Program-made: the position numbers and the translations under genes | From: Corallium rubrum | Lineage: Eukaryota > Cnidaria > Anthozoa > Scleralcyonacea > Coralliidae | Assembly (NCBI GenBank): GCA_964035015.1 | Contig: OZ036013.1 | Span: 6,280,501 to 6,344,500 of the forward strand | Direction of reading: 5' to 3' | DNA: 64,000 nt | In this document: in pieces, positions 1-13,900 of the stretch | How positions within the stretch are numbered: position 1 is the first letter of the stretch | How the letters are laid out: every line of letters starts with the position of its first letter | The notes under the pieces: model-generated | The model's database searches: none | Told to the model about the DNA's origin: nothing | The model's input: the letters and a program-made list of their open reading frames with translations, nothing else

Positions 1-253
1 TAATCATCCACGAAAGTCAAAAATTACTTGGATATGTGTCTAATCACGTAATTAACACGGCAGAATGTTTTCAGTGCAACTTTAAGTGCATTTTCATCGC
101 TAAAATCACCGACATGTTGTACGAGGCCACGCGTGGCGCTAAATGGTAACAAAGTCGTCCTGAGAAAGGTAATCTGTTTTTTGTTTACTTTTCTTGGGTT
201 TATTGACAATTAAAGTCATTATTTTATAAAAGAAAAAACAAACCTTAGTCGCT

Positions 254-357
254 GTGCGATTATCGAGTTATAATGCACTCGAGAAGCTAGTAAAACACTC
301 GGCTCTTGCCTCGTGCTTTACACGCATCTCTCGTGCATTATAACTCGATAATCGCAC
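254..357. repeat. Short palindromic element (hairpin)
   Basis: Arms at about 254-281 and 329-357 are near-perfect inverted copies containing ATTATCGAGTTATAATGCA, separated by about 47 bp. The compact palindrome fits a degenerate MITE. No target duplication was clear. Confidence 0.6.
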
Positions 358-1348
358 GCGACACGTTTTTTATTTTTTAAATAAACACCTGGAACGTAAC
401 TTCAGTCATTATCGCGCTTCAAAAGTGAAGTCAAAATTTGTCACTTCCAGTCCCCTGCGCCATCTGACGCCTCCTCCGCAGGCCCTCGTTGCATCATGGA
501 CCTGTCGGTCACACGCCGAATTTAGGGCCTGCAAGATCCTGTAAAAAACTTGACACGGAATAAATTTGCATAATTAACTACCATTGTCAATAGCCATGGC
601 TATTTCCGAAGATTTTGAAGGCGATTGAAGACTTGTGACATACGAATCCTAGTTAAAAAATGAAGGAATTGTTGAAAAAAGCAATTACGGTTGAACTTTG
701 TCAACTTTCGGCCAGAATAATCAACGAAAATGCACTTTAGTCTACCCAGAGAATCTTGGGTTTGTATTTTTTCGGTTTCCACAACAACTGAAACTTGAAT
801 TACGCTACACTATAGCCTACAGTTTAACAAAATTAAATCTCCTTAACTCTTGGTCACTCAGTTGACAGTCTTTGATAGCTAGATAAACCAAAAAACAAGA
901 AAAAGCAAGAAGAAAAACCTGTACTTTCCTGACCGTCGAATTTGCTTTTGTTCGGCAGATATTTTTCCTTCAATTCCTTTTCGTCGCTAAAAATATTATT
1001 AGCAGAAGGTCGGTAATCTAAACCATATTGGTTTCTTCATTGTCATGATCTGTAAGAAAGTTTAGACCGAATTTCCTGGTGGGTCACAGTGTCGAAAGAA
1101 CTTGGACGTACGTTTGTCGAACAGCGGCCGGAAAAAATTTGCAGGCCTTCTCAAAACTATCGCCTCTAGGGCCTAGTCTCGCTGTGCATAATGGGATCGC
1201 TCGCCATTTTGTTTACAGGATCTGGCAGGCCCTCTCAAAAGTGTGACCTGTCCATCAGGCAGTCCTGACGCGAACCGCGTCTTGACCGCGTATATAGGGG
1301 GACTGAAGGCGACGTAATAGAGCTTGATTGACGTCACTTTTTGACCCG

Positions 1349-1402
1349 AAGTAAGCGTTCAGATATGAGGGGAGAAGTAAGCGTTCAGATATGAGGGGAG
1401 AA
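1349..1402. repeat. Tandem duplication of a 26-bp unit
   Basis: Two adjacent copies of a unit containing GTAAGCGTTCAGATATGAGG stand head to tail. No function is evident. Confidence 0.8.
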
Positions 1403-3117
1403 TGGGAGGAAGTATGGAGTTCACCGATAAACACAGGTCAGCCATTTTCTATTTCTTTATGAAATAAAACGAAGAAATGTGCCGTGATGCCACGACCGTG
1501 TTTGCATAGCCTGGCAGTAGCTGACCAATCGGAGCGTGTGTAAGTCGCAACCTAATTTATAAATATCTAGCGAGTGCAATTAATAATTCTACACTGCCAG
1601 TTATTTTTGAAAATTCAACCGAAATTTGGATAAATTTTCAAATATCACGAGTATTGTAAATTCATTAAGGGTGTTCAGACATATTCAGCGCGAGTCCGCC
1701 TCCTGCCTGATCGGAGCTTGCCAGCTAAATTGCGAGTTCAGCCGTGGTTCCAAGCCAAGAATGCTTGAAAAGTCGTCTTGTTCTACATATAAAGTTAAAA
1801 GTTGATGTCCACTGTCTTCGGAATGTTTGATGTATGGTTCATCAGCTCTGCCGATCTCTAAATTCCGGCATTCAATCCAAATATCTCGACGTGACGGAGT
1901 TCTTCGTTTATTTTTCCATCTATCGCCGTCTGTGTACCGAAGTTGTTCAACTCTTCAAGTGTTTTTGCCATGAACGACCTTCTACAGGCCTCTACAGCAA
2001 GGAATAGTTTCTTTTTATTTTGGTACTTTTTCTCACAAACTTGCTCGCCTCTTTTCGTTTTTTTTTGTTATCATTTTATACCTTTTTGCGGTGTATAGCA
2101 ATGGTCTTTCAACTAGCCAGTTAATTGTCCAACTAGAAATTTTTTGCAAGCAACCGGAAGAAACCACAAACATCAAACTTGCTAAATAATTTCCAATACT
2201 TCACCTTGCGAATGCGACGGGTACGCTTTGTACTAGTCCAAGCTTTTAAAAACGTCTTCCTCCATTGCTTGACAATAAAAATTTACGTGAACTGTGTATT
2301 AATTTGAAAATATTAAATGGTATTCTTCATAGTGTACCACAAGTCGTTGAAAAAGTTAAAATAATACCTGCCACCTGTCCACTCCAAAATCGACCCATTT
2401 TGAATTTTGCCACCGTTGCCATGGTAACGTTAATTTGCACTCGAGTGTAATTCACGATTTAATTTGCACTCCTCTCAACCAATCGGAATGCAGTAAATTT
2501 GTCATGCATATTATAAGCTACGTAACTATATACACATTTATATACGCTATGTGTTTGTGCATGTATGATCACGTAATACGGTTGTGAATGGCGAGGATTT
2601 TTACGAAGTCATACCATTGAACTCTAAAAAGACTGGAGCAATAACTCCGGATTGATTGAATCTTGAAGCCAAATATGCATGAGGTGATGAGGCCTTCCAT
2701 GCACAACACCCCAGTAGTTAGCAAGCAAAAATGAAGCTGAATTCGGTGAAATGGGTTGCACAAACAGCTTGGAATCCAAGAAAAGTGTTAACCATTTTCA
2801 GGCTGAGATGAAATTCCAATCAACTGTAGAGTAGTTGAATACTGACATGACCAGTAGAAACATGGTAAATTTTCTGGTGGTCGTTTGCAGCGAGTTATCA
2901 GGTTTTCATGGTGCGCAAGTTTCCCACATATACGTTCCTCCGTGGACGTTCATGGCTACCCCTAGCGGGCCGGAAGTTTGGCTTCAATCAATCGTATGGC
3001 GTCAGCGTTCCAGTTTACTTATAGTTCAATGGGTCATACCCGGATAACCATAGATAGCTACCGTAACTTAATTAGGAGAAAATGCGAGTTTTCTTTTTTT
3101 TAGTTTTCAAGCTTCTA

Positions 3118-4046
3118 CAGTCGAACCTGTATTAAGCGGTCTCCATATTAAGCAGTCACCCTTCATTAAGCGGTCAGCTTTCATTAAGCGGTCACCTGGC
3201 AAAGTCCCGAAAATTTCAAAACTTTAATGCTATTAAAGTGACCTTTATTAAACGGTCACCTCATTAAGCGGACGCGGTCACCTTTATACAGCCCCAAAGT
3301 TAATATTTCATTGTTTTGGAACTGTATTAAACGGTCACCAAAAATAATTATAAGTAACACGATATGGTAATAATTGGGTTTGACAGCTTTCGTAGTCTTT
3401 CTTTAATCACTTAATAGATCAAGTGTCTTAATCGACTCGACAACTTTCTTTATAGTATTATATTAAATTGGACAATTCCCAGCAGACTTTCCCGAAAAAG
3501 TCAAAACAAGTACGACAATATTTAATTGATATGGTTAAAAAGACTAATATTTTCAGCCATTAACGGCGTTTTATTCAAATACTTTAAACTTCTCTTCTGT
3601 CAACTTTGTTTTTAACCAGTTTTAACCACTAGTTACACGAAAATGCGTCTCCATTAAAAGGTTTGTATGGTCTAGCTCTGTCTGAACTGTGAAGAAACAC
3701 TCTTACAATTTACAAATACTGTAATCAGTTTGTGTTCACTGTTCTGTTTAATTTTTCACTCTTTATTCTCAGTTGACTTACGAACACTGAAGGTTACGAC
3801 TGTTCATGAGTATTTTTATAAAGCACAAAACAATGGATACACCGTAAATAGAGTATTTACCGAATATCCATTGAATATCCATATTCAACCCCATGGAAAC
3901 TTTAAATGAGATAAGCCGCGTGTGGTGATTTTTGTATTAGACCTGGGATAAACAGTCACCCTGTATGTATTAAGCGGTCACCCTGTATGTATTAAGCGGT
4001 CACCAGCTCAATTCCCAAGGGTGACCACTTAATACAGATTCGACTG
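3118..4046. mobile_element. pogo/Tigger-like non-autonomous DNA transposon
   Basis: The element begins CAGTCGAACCTGTATTAAG and ends with the inverted form, and it is flanked by TA on both sides (3116-3117 and 4047-4048). Known pogo/Tigger elements of the Tc1/mariner group also start CAGTCG and duplicate TA. Both ends carry several copies of an AAGCGGTCACC-type subrepeat in opposite orientation, probably transposase-binding arrays. The 929 bp contain no transposase frame, so it would have to be moved by an enzyme supplied elsewhere. Confidence 0.75.
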
Positions 4047-4530
4047 TAGTTAGCTTTAGCTGAAAATTGCGAATACCTTTCGAGTCATTCAACTTCAGAA
4101 GTATTTGGGGAAAAATTAAGATCCCGTACTTTTCGCTACGCTTTATAGTACCCACTTCCCAAATTTCCAGCTCCTATAACCTGGCAGCTCGCGTTTGTTT
4201 CAGAAACGGAAAACTTCCCTATACCGATGACCAGCCTTTTGAAATCTTAGAAGATTAAGTTAATAAGGCAAATTTCTAACAGAGAAACTAATAAAATTGT
4301 AAACCTTAGAATACACTACGCTTTGGTCGGATCATATTCTTATTTAATATAAGATAAATATAACGATTAATGCTTGTTACTTCTATTTCGACACTGAGTA
4401 TCTTCAATATCGAGAGATTCCAACTTTGTTGGGATAATTGTTGTGCGAGGCCGCGAACTCAGGTGGAGAATAATGATAGTACAGGTGCTACTCATTCTCG
4501 TACCCAGACCCACGCGTTGATGCGTGAAGT

Positions 4531-4996
4531 CAGTGGCGGCGCCAGGGTCTTTGAAATCTAGAGTCTCTGAAATGCCATTTCCTGCATTTTGGGGGAGATT
4601 TTACAGAATTTTGAAAATTATGAAACGTCATAAAAAATCACTAAAAACTACACATTTCAGGTCTTTGTATGGGATATTTCATATCAATTACTAGATACTG
4701 TCAAAAAATTAAGAGAGATATTTAACAGTGCCATTCTATTTCGAATCATCGATATTAAAAAAGAAATAAAATCACAATAATTTTGAGGTGTCTTATTACT
4801 TGTCTTCATTCTTATATTCAAAAGTTTATTTAGGTAGGTTGCCTGCCCTTATGTCAGTAGTGCCCATGAGCCAGATTTCAAACCTCAGTCAAAAACTCCC
4901 CCCCCCCAACTTTTCTCCTCGAATTTGGACGAATTGGAAAATCTACCTTGGAGAGAACTTGGGGGGCGTGTCCCCCCAGTCCTCCCCGTGGCGCCG
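4531..4996. mobile_element. hAT-like element with G-rich ends, member 1
   Basis: The left end CAGTGGCGGCGCCAGGG and right end CCCGTGGCGCCGG form an imperfect terminal inverted repeat, with poly-C and poly-G runs just inside the right end. An internal segment (TCTGAAATGCCATTTCCTG) recurs in the elements near 20622, 21262 and 24490, which defines a family. No transposase frame is present. Superfamily is inferred from the 8-bp target duplication of the member at 21262. Confidence 0.55.
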
Positions 4997-4999
4997 GAA

Positions 5000-6427
5000 A
5001 TATGAGCGTTCTGATTGGCTTTACAAAACAGTGAAAAGAATTCAAACAAATTCAACAAAATATTGAATTTCAAATCTACACTCTGTTTGCCATAAACGTA
5101 CGTTTGATATAATTTGACAAATCAAATAACAGCAATACACCACATTTAAATTCGAAAATATAATACTATAAACTAATATTTATCATGTTGCGATCGTCTC
5201 TCAAAACAACAGCATTCAATCCCATATTCTTTCGTTTCGACAGTTGGTCTCCGATGAGTACGTTTAAAACTGAGTTGACCAAAACACTTTCTTCCCAGAG
5301 TGGGCTGATGTTCCTTGTTTTAGATTGTAGACTAGTCAAACACCAGGAGGAGAAGTTGATAAATATTGAATTTGCCAAATCCGCTTGGCAATACAACTAT
5401 GATGTCTTCGACTCCGCGAACGTCGAACGATGGCTGTTATGGCATCTTTCTGTTCTCTCTTTAACACTAAACTAGATTGTCCCGTTCTTTCCAAACTTAT
5501 AGCTTCGTTTACCTCGCGATTCATGATGGATACGATAAGATTTACACGAGATTTATACACGAGATTTGTTGAAAGGAGGGGAAATGACAAGCCGTTTATA
5601 CCATGAGTCTGGGCACGAGAGTTTGGAATGTTTGGAATGCGCCTGACGTCACTGCGTCGCGAATCCGAGGGTTTCCCAGAGCCTTCGCACGATCGGAAAT
5701 TGCGGCTGTCGACGGGGACCTAATCCAGGGGGTGACCTGTTTTAGCTGCACATGCGTAGAACGAATATCTTGTGTGTAAACGTCATCAATACACGGCCGA
5801 CAGGAGCGAGAACACCCCGAGCTCAAAGTCAAATATCTTCGCTCAAAATCGTCGCTCGACCGTAATTCTTCCTAGCACCAAGGTTGGGCTTGCCATAGAA
5901 TAGAATACGGTTTGTTGACAACTCGTGGAATTTTCGCGATGTACGAACACAAATACCCTTCTCAAATTCATCAGTTTCAAATCCTCAGAACTCACTTGAG
6001 CCAGCACGCACCTGGACTGCGAACTGCCCCATGAAAGTGGCCGATTTTCTATGCGATTTCCAATCGTGCGAGGGCGGAGCGCGAGGGTCTGGGTACGAGA
6101 ATGAGGTGCTACTCCGAAAGACGAACCATACCGAGTAAGTATAGAAAACTCTACTCGACCCCGGCTGGGATTCCAACGGTATTCTACCATTATAAACAAC
6201 GCTGCCAAACGTTTGCGCATGCGTGAATTCGCTCCGAGAGTCTGACACAGAAGTGACCTTAACGTTTTGGTAGTATGCTTATAATTTTAGGTAATTTGTG
6301 CATGGCTTCCTTGTCAATATTGTAACATATTCTGAGTTTACCCCTTCGTAATTTTCTTTACCTTTTTTTAAAACACAAATGAATAGTCGAGTCTTACATA
6401 GGCCACTTTCATAATAGTAACTAATTT
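5000..6427. other. No recognisable gene
   Basis: Overlapping open frames on both strands (5166-6248) show no family resemblance, no splice sites and no codon bias that I can detect. A fragment resembling CTGGGTACGAGAATGAG near 6090 recurs (inverted) near 4490 and, diverged, near 23005, so part of this stretch is dispersed repeat. A piece at 6185-6235 (CTGCCAAACGTTTGCGCATG) recurs inverted at 7115-7155. Confidence 0.4.
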
Positions 6428-6550
6428 GAATATTCTTTTATGTGCATCTTAATAAGCCTTTCTAGCCTCGTTTGTGTGTCTGCAATTCAAAAGAATCTTT
6501 GCTTCATAACGAGGCTAGGAAGGCTTATTTAGATGCACGTAAAAGAATAT
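6428..6550. repeat. Hairpin MITE
   Basis: Arms of about 45 bp (6428-6472 and 6508-6550) are inverted copies containing AAGCC, TAGCCTCGTT and GTGCATCT, with a 35-bp loop. It abuts the repeat element that follows. Confidence 0.65.
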
Positions 6551-7007
6551 TTATCAATTATTGCACGAGTTGGAGCAAAATATCATGATTTGGAATGATA
6601 AATCATGATATCTTGCGATAGACGAGTTCAATAATTGATTTATCATTCATAAAATAGTTTAAAATTTGAAATGCCTGAAGTAAGAGATCGCCACTCTTCT
6701 CTCTGTCTTCGGCATACTAAAATCTTCGTAAAACTTACTTTTTGTTGGCACGAGTCTTGCTTTTTATCTCACTAAAACTTCCTTTTCACTATTTCTTTTC
6801 TGAAGTACATTGTCGTTAAGGATGCTTCCAAATAATCTCGATTATTTCCTCGGATAGCTGAAGAACTAGCCGCCATTTTTACGAAAATTGTTTGCCGTCA
6901 GCAGCGTTATCGCTAGTGCGCATGCTCATAAAATTATTTGCACTCAGTTATTATTTGCAGGTAAATTAACCAATCAGAAGGCGGGATAGAAACGAAATGA
7001 ATGATAA
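6551..7007. mobile_element. TTATCA..TGATAA repeat element, copy A
   Basis: The segment starts TTATCAATTATTG and ends ATGAATGATAA. It is nearly identical over most of its length to 32491-33023, where insertion into another element exposes the exact boundaries. No open frame is conserved. Superfamily is unknown; a TAA target duplication at copy B would fit a PIF/Harbinger-like element. Confidence 0.65.
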
Positions 7008-7194
7008 TTAAAGTTCGTGCCCATTATGAAAGTGGTCTATAGTCTCCACTGTCTGGTTGTTGTACCAGTCCAAATATTTCAGTGTTTTCCCGCTCTTTTT
7101 CCAAGGACGAGCTCGGACATCGCGCATGCGCAAAACGTTTGGCAGCGGTGTTACCATTATATGCTTTCGTACCGGCATCGTGTGAACGGCGTTT

Positions 7195-7370
7195 TAAGGC
7201 GGATTTCCATTCAACTTTTTTTGTCGAGCGAGCGACTTTTTGCGATCGCTTTCTTTGTCTCATAAGCCCTTCGGGTGGAACGGATCCAGTCGAGAGCCCA
7301 CAATTCAAAAGAAAGCGATCGCAAATCGTCGATCGCGCGACAAAAAGCACTGAATGGAAATCCACCTTTA
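7195..7370. mobile_element. Small inverted-repeat element (MITE)
   Basis: TAAGGCGGATTTCCATTCA at the left and an inverted TGAATGGAAATCCACCTTTA at the right bound 176 bp. Inner arms carry GCGATCG and CGACAAAAAG motifs. There is no coding potential; the two overlapping open frames are a by-product of the palindrome. Confidence 0.7.
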
Positions 7371-7721
7371 GGGCCTGTTTATATGATCCCGGTGTACCGA
7401 GACGTCCCGCCTGACCCAGGATCTCGGTAGAAGCAAACGGATCCCGGTCAGGCGGGACAAATGTTTGTCATGCATATAAACGTAATATCCTAGACCGGGT
7501 AGACCGGGCTGAAGTTTACTGAACTGCAATGCTTGTAACTTTGAATATTATGGTCAGAATTTCGTCCAAACGGTCAGGTCTAGAGACAAAACACTGAATA
7601 AAAGTGAAATAACTTCGACTTTTATTATTTTACTCCGTCTAACGCCAGACGATTTTACTCGTCAAGGGGAGAATGGTTAAACTCCCGCGCTTTTCACCCG
7701 GAATCATATAAACAGGCCCTT
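7370..7721. mobile_element. MITE with GGGCCTGTTTATATGAT ends
   Basis: GGGCCTGTTTATATGATCC at the left and ATCATATAAACAGGCCC at the right form a good terminal inverted repeat around 350 bp. A related fragment lies near 10288-10370. Part of the interior (7625-7680) carries the inverted CGTCTGGCGTTAG segment that also forms the tandem repeat at 49450-49667. The target duplication is unclear. Confidence 0.65.
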
Positions 7722-7943
7722 GCTTAACACTCGCGTCTATTAACAGTGCACGTCGTTTTTTCTCCGCTCTGATTCGCCTCGGTTTGTCGGATATTTACTA
7801 ATCACGTCATCACCCTTATGACCTAATCCGGCCATCGCATAACGACGTCAACTAAAATTAGCAAGAAGAAAGTTCAGAAAAGTTCGTTTGGTGTTTCTCT
7901 AAGGAAAAAACAGATATAACACCTTTATCCTGAAACCCACAGG

Positions 7944-10900
7944 ATGATCTTCGCAGTAAGGATCTTCGTGATTTGTATTGGCCTACACCAGGCATTCGCC
8001 AGACCGCAACAAGCGAGGCACAGCATGGAGAAAAGATGGGCCTACATCGAAAATGGCGACCGTAAGTTGACTTTTCGAACTTAAGCGATAAACCCAAAGC
8101 CTGTTCTAGATTCTACGAGTTCATCTTGACGGTTGAATATGTTTGTTGTTTTTTTGGAGAAAAGATTCAACTGAGCAATTGTAATTTAGCTCAAGTTTGT
8201 CTTGGCACAGTATTTTTCACGCTTTCTAGTTTATTGAAGTCGAGTAACAGGTAGCTCCGTGTACTGTATAGCAGGTAGTTTAACAACGGGAAAGCCGGTT
8301 GGCGATTATAAACTTCCCAATTTCATTTTGGACAGTGTTTTTTAGAGTTAAACCCAAGCAAGTTTTATCTTGATAAGTTTTCGTTGATATTTCTTCAGAG
8401 ATGTTTTATTTGTTCTTTTGAAAGTCCTTTTCTTTCTATGTCGCCAATTTTTCCATATCACGTATTTTTATATCAAGTTGCACTTCATTTCGAGAAGATA
8501 TCCACATAAGTACACTGTATTTTATGTTATATATTAGTGCACTGTTTTCTGTAATTTAAATTTCAGGCATACACCCACATTAGGTGGTTGTACCCCATTG
8601 ATTCTATATAATTCTAATTTTGGGAAGATATCCTTTCTGTGTTGAGCCGATATAGTTCGTCAGTTTTGTTGTGGTAACCTTAGTTTATATATAATAGAAA
8701 ACCTGACTGGTTTTTACTTAGTAGCACTATACGTGATTTCACTTGGTTGCCTGTAAAATAGAGGTGTGCATCGGATCTGGTTGGACGATTACATTCCGAC
8801 AATTGGTTATGCGTGAAATCCGATCCGAAATTCTTAGATCAGATCCGATCTGAGCTTGATAAAGCATCCCAATCCGAGATTCAATCACGTCAATCATTTC
8901 GTCGTCTTAGTTTCTTAGAGCAAACATGAACGTTGATGCAGACTGCAGAGTATCCGCATAAATTAAAAAATGTGCAAGACGTTGATTTTCAAATCTCAAT
9001 GTCGAACTTTTAATCAACTGAAAATTGATACAGATTAAATATAACGACGCCTGCTCAGGCGTTCACTCGGGCTACTGAATAAGACTCTGAGTTACTAGCA
9101 GTAGCTTTTAAAGATAACTGCAGAATATTTGGTTTCTCGAATGACTGTAAATTATCTAGTGAAACATGATTATCTGATACTAACATGCGCCCGAACAAAA
9201 TCTGTGAATAAACAATGAATAACAAATACATATAGCAGACAATAATTGATGAAACAATGAAAACAAACATAATATGGGCTTTATGTCCCCGTGTGAATTG
9301 TTAGGTCCAGTTTTTAGGTTATACTTTTCAGCAAAATAAGCAGTTTGATATGAACTTTGTAAGATTTAAGTCAATAAACTCTTGATTGTTTATACTTCTG
9401 GCATTCACATAAGTACTGTAGGCATTCATATAAGATAACTTGGCATTCAAATATAACTTGGCAGTCAAAGATAACTTGGCATCCATTTGTCGATCGCGGA
9501 ACAACCCGTTTCGAAACTGCTCATCACATTTTAGTGTAGGTTTAATACCGCGATCGGGTTGCGCATTTGTAAGCATTATGAGCAAGTTCACGATCAAGAC
9601 AGTTGTCAGCTACATCACTGATCAACTACAAAGTCACTCACTTTAAAAACCTACCAAAACGTCCAAGAACACCTTGATCGTTAACCCTTGAAGCTTTTGA
9701 GTTGACCAAAAGCGAAAGAGTTTATAGTATAAGTTGGCCTGACCGGAAAACATGGCTGGTACCGGAAGTAAATTGTGCAAAAATGCAATTTTGTGACACG
9801 GAAAAAAACAGAAACGGAACCAAAACCTAGACTCGGTATATACCTATAGGTAGCCCGAGTAAGTAAAGAACTGATCATCGATAATGATAATCCAAAGTCT
9901 AAACAATATGAAACATTCGTAAACCACAATAAAGAAACTTTGTTTGTTTCAACTTTGCAATGACTTTACAATGACTCAACACCTAACTGCCGTTAGCAGA
10001 AGATAAACGTGATTTTTTAATTATTTCATATTTGGTAATTGTGATCCGATCCGACTACAAAGAACTTTTCCATTAATCCGATCCGAAATGAATATTATTG
10101 CTCCGCATCCGAACGGATCGGATTTGTACACCTCTACTACAAAAAACTGTTTACTATGTTGAATGTAAAAGCTGATTTACTTCGTGATTTACTTCGTAGT
10201 ATACTATGAAAGGTTTTCTCCTGGTTATTTTCCGTGACGAGTGTTATCTGCTCATGTCCACGGCAGGACAAAAGCAATTTAACTAGGGGTGTTTACAGCC
10301 GGGACAAGTAAGCCGGACGGGACGTTCTTCATTTCGGGTTTATATGAGAATGTTTTGAGGTGGGACAATTGCGACTGAGGACGTTTCCACAACACAGCTA
10401 GAAAGTTGTAAAAACCACAGAATAGCAGAGAAATAGATAGAATTTGACGTATTATGAAAAGCTACTAGCCGTTTATGGCACTCATTTGTATCGAATAAAC
10501 TGCTTAAGAATTATAATAAACTGGAAACGGTAATCCGTTATATCGTCTCGGTTTATAGGCGGAACAGAGCATTTATATATGGCGAAAATTGGGATTAGGG
10601 CCGTACGCAGGATATTTTAGCCAGGGTGGACAGTAAGACAAATGCTGAAGTTAGTGCCCAATGATACTGTATGTTGTCAGCAGCAGCGTTTCTTGTGCAC
10701 CCCAGGGATTCTGTGTTATGATTTCAGTACTTTTTCAGGGCTTATACACTAAATAGTTGTCTGAATACCAATAAAAATTTAATCAACATAGGAAAAGCAT
10801 ATTTTGTATTTTCTCAGTTTTCCCCTGCTGAGATGTAACTCACATACATGTTTAATGTCGTTTTCCCTTTAAACGTCTCTAAAAAATAACGCGCTGGCGT

Positions 10901-13900
10901 ACGTATGCAGTCTGAGTGTTCTATTGTTAAAACTCTATTTCAGTAAAGACCTGTAAGTAACCAATTACATCGTCGATTATCAATTCGTTCCCATGCTCCT
11001 TACTGGTTAGGGGAAGGCGTTGTGTTAGGTTGCCTCAACCAATCGGAAGCCTTCTTAGTATAGGATGACCCATTTGCTATATATAATTTACTTTGTCAAT
11101 TGGAAGCATTCAGGTATATCATCAGCGTTGTTTTTTCAGCTCAAATGCGCACAATCCACACGGATTGTAAGAAAATCGTGCGAGAATACAGTGATGGAGA
11201 AATGCCCTTCTACGAGTACACAGCAAAGATGAAGAGATGCATGACCAGTAAGTAGCGAAAGGCGCGGTTCTGGCTATTTGTAATCGTGGTGGTGGTTGCG
11301 ATCCTTGCTGGGTCATGGTTATACTTGTGATTATGGCGATGTTAAGTTGTGGTTCCGTGGTTATATGGTGATGGTTCTAGTATGGTTATAGTTGTGATTC
11401 TGGTTATAGTTGTCATGATGGTTGTGATGGTCATGGTTATAGTTGTGGTCAAGATGGTGGTGATGGTTGCGATCATGGTTATAGTTGTAGTCATGATGGT
11501 TGTGGTTATGGTTTCAGTTGTGGTCAAGATGGTTGTAGTTGTGGTCAAGATGTTTGTGATCGTGGTCATGGTTATAGTTGTGATCATGATGGTTGTGGTT
11601 ATGGTTTCAGTTGTGGTCAAGATGGTTGTGATCGTGGTGATGGTTGTAGTTATGGTCAAGATGGTTTTGATCGTGGTCATGGTTATAGTTGTGGTCATGA
11701 TGCATTGTTATAGTTGCGATTATGCTTATGATCATGGTTATAGTTGTAGTCCTGATGGTTGTGGGTATGGTTACAGTAGTGGTTATAGCTGTGATCATGT
11801 TATAGTCCTGGTTATAGTCCAGGTCTTTCACTAAGTAATTAATGGTTTAAAACAGTTCCATTATGAAATTTTTAAAAGTTTAATTTTATTAAATGTCTTT
11901 GTGTAACCAAGTTTCAAAGATATTTCCCAAAACAAACTATTCTGACGGTTGCTGTTGTAACAAAATTACAACTCGCTAAGATCGCTATTTGCACATGTGC
12001 AGATGCCGTCTTGTCTTCTATTAAAATTACTATAGGGAGCCACCTTATTTGACCGTACCGAAAAAGATGGCGGCAGTACATTTAACCCACAATCCTTTGC
12101 GCCCTCAAATCAGCTCAAATAACTAAACATTGTTTATCAATGTTAACATGGATTAAGTAAGCAAGAACTTCATTCCTACCAAAGTAGGCCTTTTTAAATA
12201 CCTATCTTCCGATAATTGTACAAGAAACAATATATACTGTGCGCAAAGGCTTGTGGTTAAATGTACAAGTCGCCATCTTTTTCGGTACGGTCAATTCTGT
12301 CGTTTTGAAATTAGTGCTAATTGGAACAAAATACTGCAGGTTGCATGCATGTGACCGCGCCGCGCGCCGATATTTTGGTCGCGTCAACTCCTACTTGACA
12401 CTGGGCCAAGAAGTATGAGTTCAGTCAACTCAAGGTTATTTTTAATGCTTCAATCAAGTAAATTAATGTTTATTTTTGTATTAACCAATCACATTTCACT
12501 TATCCCACCGTACTGAAGTTGAACACTAATAACATTTAACGCGGGATCGCAGACAGCAAGTTGTGAGATAATAATTATGAAATTTAACAAACGCGGAAGG
12601 AGATGAGAGTGGGAAAGCTTTGTCCATTGATTTTAGAAAAGCTATTGTCGACAAGCATTAAAAATAAACCTTGACTTGACTGAACAGTTTGAACTCATAC
12701 TTGGCCCATGTGAACTCATACTTGTCGTCGTGTCAAGTAGTAGTTGACACAAAGCAAACAACGATCGAAATTTGGCGCGCGGCGCGGTCTCCTGCAACCA
12801 GCAGTAATAAGACTAAGTCGGTCACCACTGCATAGTTCTCGACTCATTCCTGATTTGTTTTAGGGCAAGAAAGGACGAACATTCCAAACTACGAAGGGGG
12901 TTATTTCTCCCCTTCATTCAATCTCCCATCTGCAGCTGCGAAAAGATTTGAAACCCCCGGATATCAAGCACAGCAGCCAGTACCCAGTCCGTATGGAAGT
13001 TACGGATATGACAACAGTAATCAATACCAAAGTAAGAGACGTTGCAAGGTGCAGATGAGGGAGGGAGGGACGGAGGAGACAAGGGAAGGAAGGAAGGAGA
13101 CGAGGAAAGGAAGCAAGCTAGCTAGCTAAGGAAGGAAGCTAAGGAAGGAAGGAGACACGGGAGGAAGGGAACGGAAGCTAAGGGAGGAAGAGACAAGGGA
13201 AGAAGTGAAAGAAAGGAGGAAAGGGAGGAAGATAGACTGGGTTAGGGCGCGTGCTTTTCACTTCCGCGATTGGGATCTTTGTCGGTACGCACGAGTACAC
13301 CCACTTATTAATTAACACTCCACCTCGGCCACACGTGAGAAAAGTGCTTCTAGTTCAACTATAAATACCCCAAGCTTTTGTTCCTTGTACTGCAGGTTTT
13401 TGTCCTGTTGTAACACTGGACCAATGAGAGCCCTTACTGGATGTCTAGAGAGAACAGTCTAGATATGACCGATACGGTTATCCAATATAAATAAAGTTAG
13501 TTTACTCTGGTTTACTTCTGTGGTAACACGTGCACCAATGAGATGGCCCTTGCTGGATCTCTAGTCAGAACAGTTTAGATATGACTGATATGGTTATCCA
13601 ATGTAAATAGTGTACTCAAGTTCCTTATAGTAATACTGGAGTTTGAACCAATGAGGGATGGTCTATCTCGTATAGATATAATTAGTTTAAACAACAATCG
13701 AAATATAGTAAGGTTAGATATACTGCCGAAACAGAGAACGTAGGAGTCTAACGTTTCCACCGAAGGCCCTTCGTCAGAGAGAAACGTCAACGTTTCTCTC
13801 TGACGAAGGGCCTTCGCTCGAAACGTTCTCTGTTTCGGCAGTATATCTAACCTTACTATATTTCGATTGTTGTTTCTACACTGCCTACGCAGCACGCTAC

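Larger units (their letters stand above)
1..3115. other. No recognisable gene; 5' end of window
   Basis: I see no supported coding sequence here. The open frames are short, lack splice logic and resemble no family I know. The stretch holds a small hairpin (254-357), a 26-bp tandem duplication (1349-1402), and a segment around 1440-1510 that also occurs at about 25770-25850. The rest is AT-rich DNA in which I see nothing specific. Confidence 0.5.

Noticed and set aside
5166..6248. Cluster of overlapping 76-125 aa frames on both strands
   Set aside because: They overlap in conflicting frames, have no recognisable motifs and partly coincide with dispersed repeats.
11342..11834. 161-aa Val/Met-rich and 118-aa Thr/Ile-rich frames
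   Set aside because: Both are readings of the intron-2 minisatellite.
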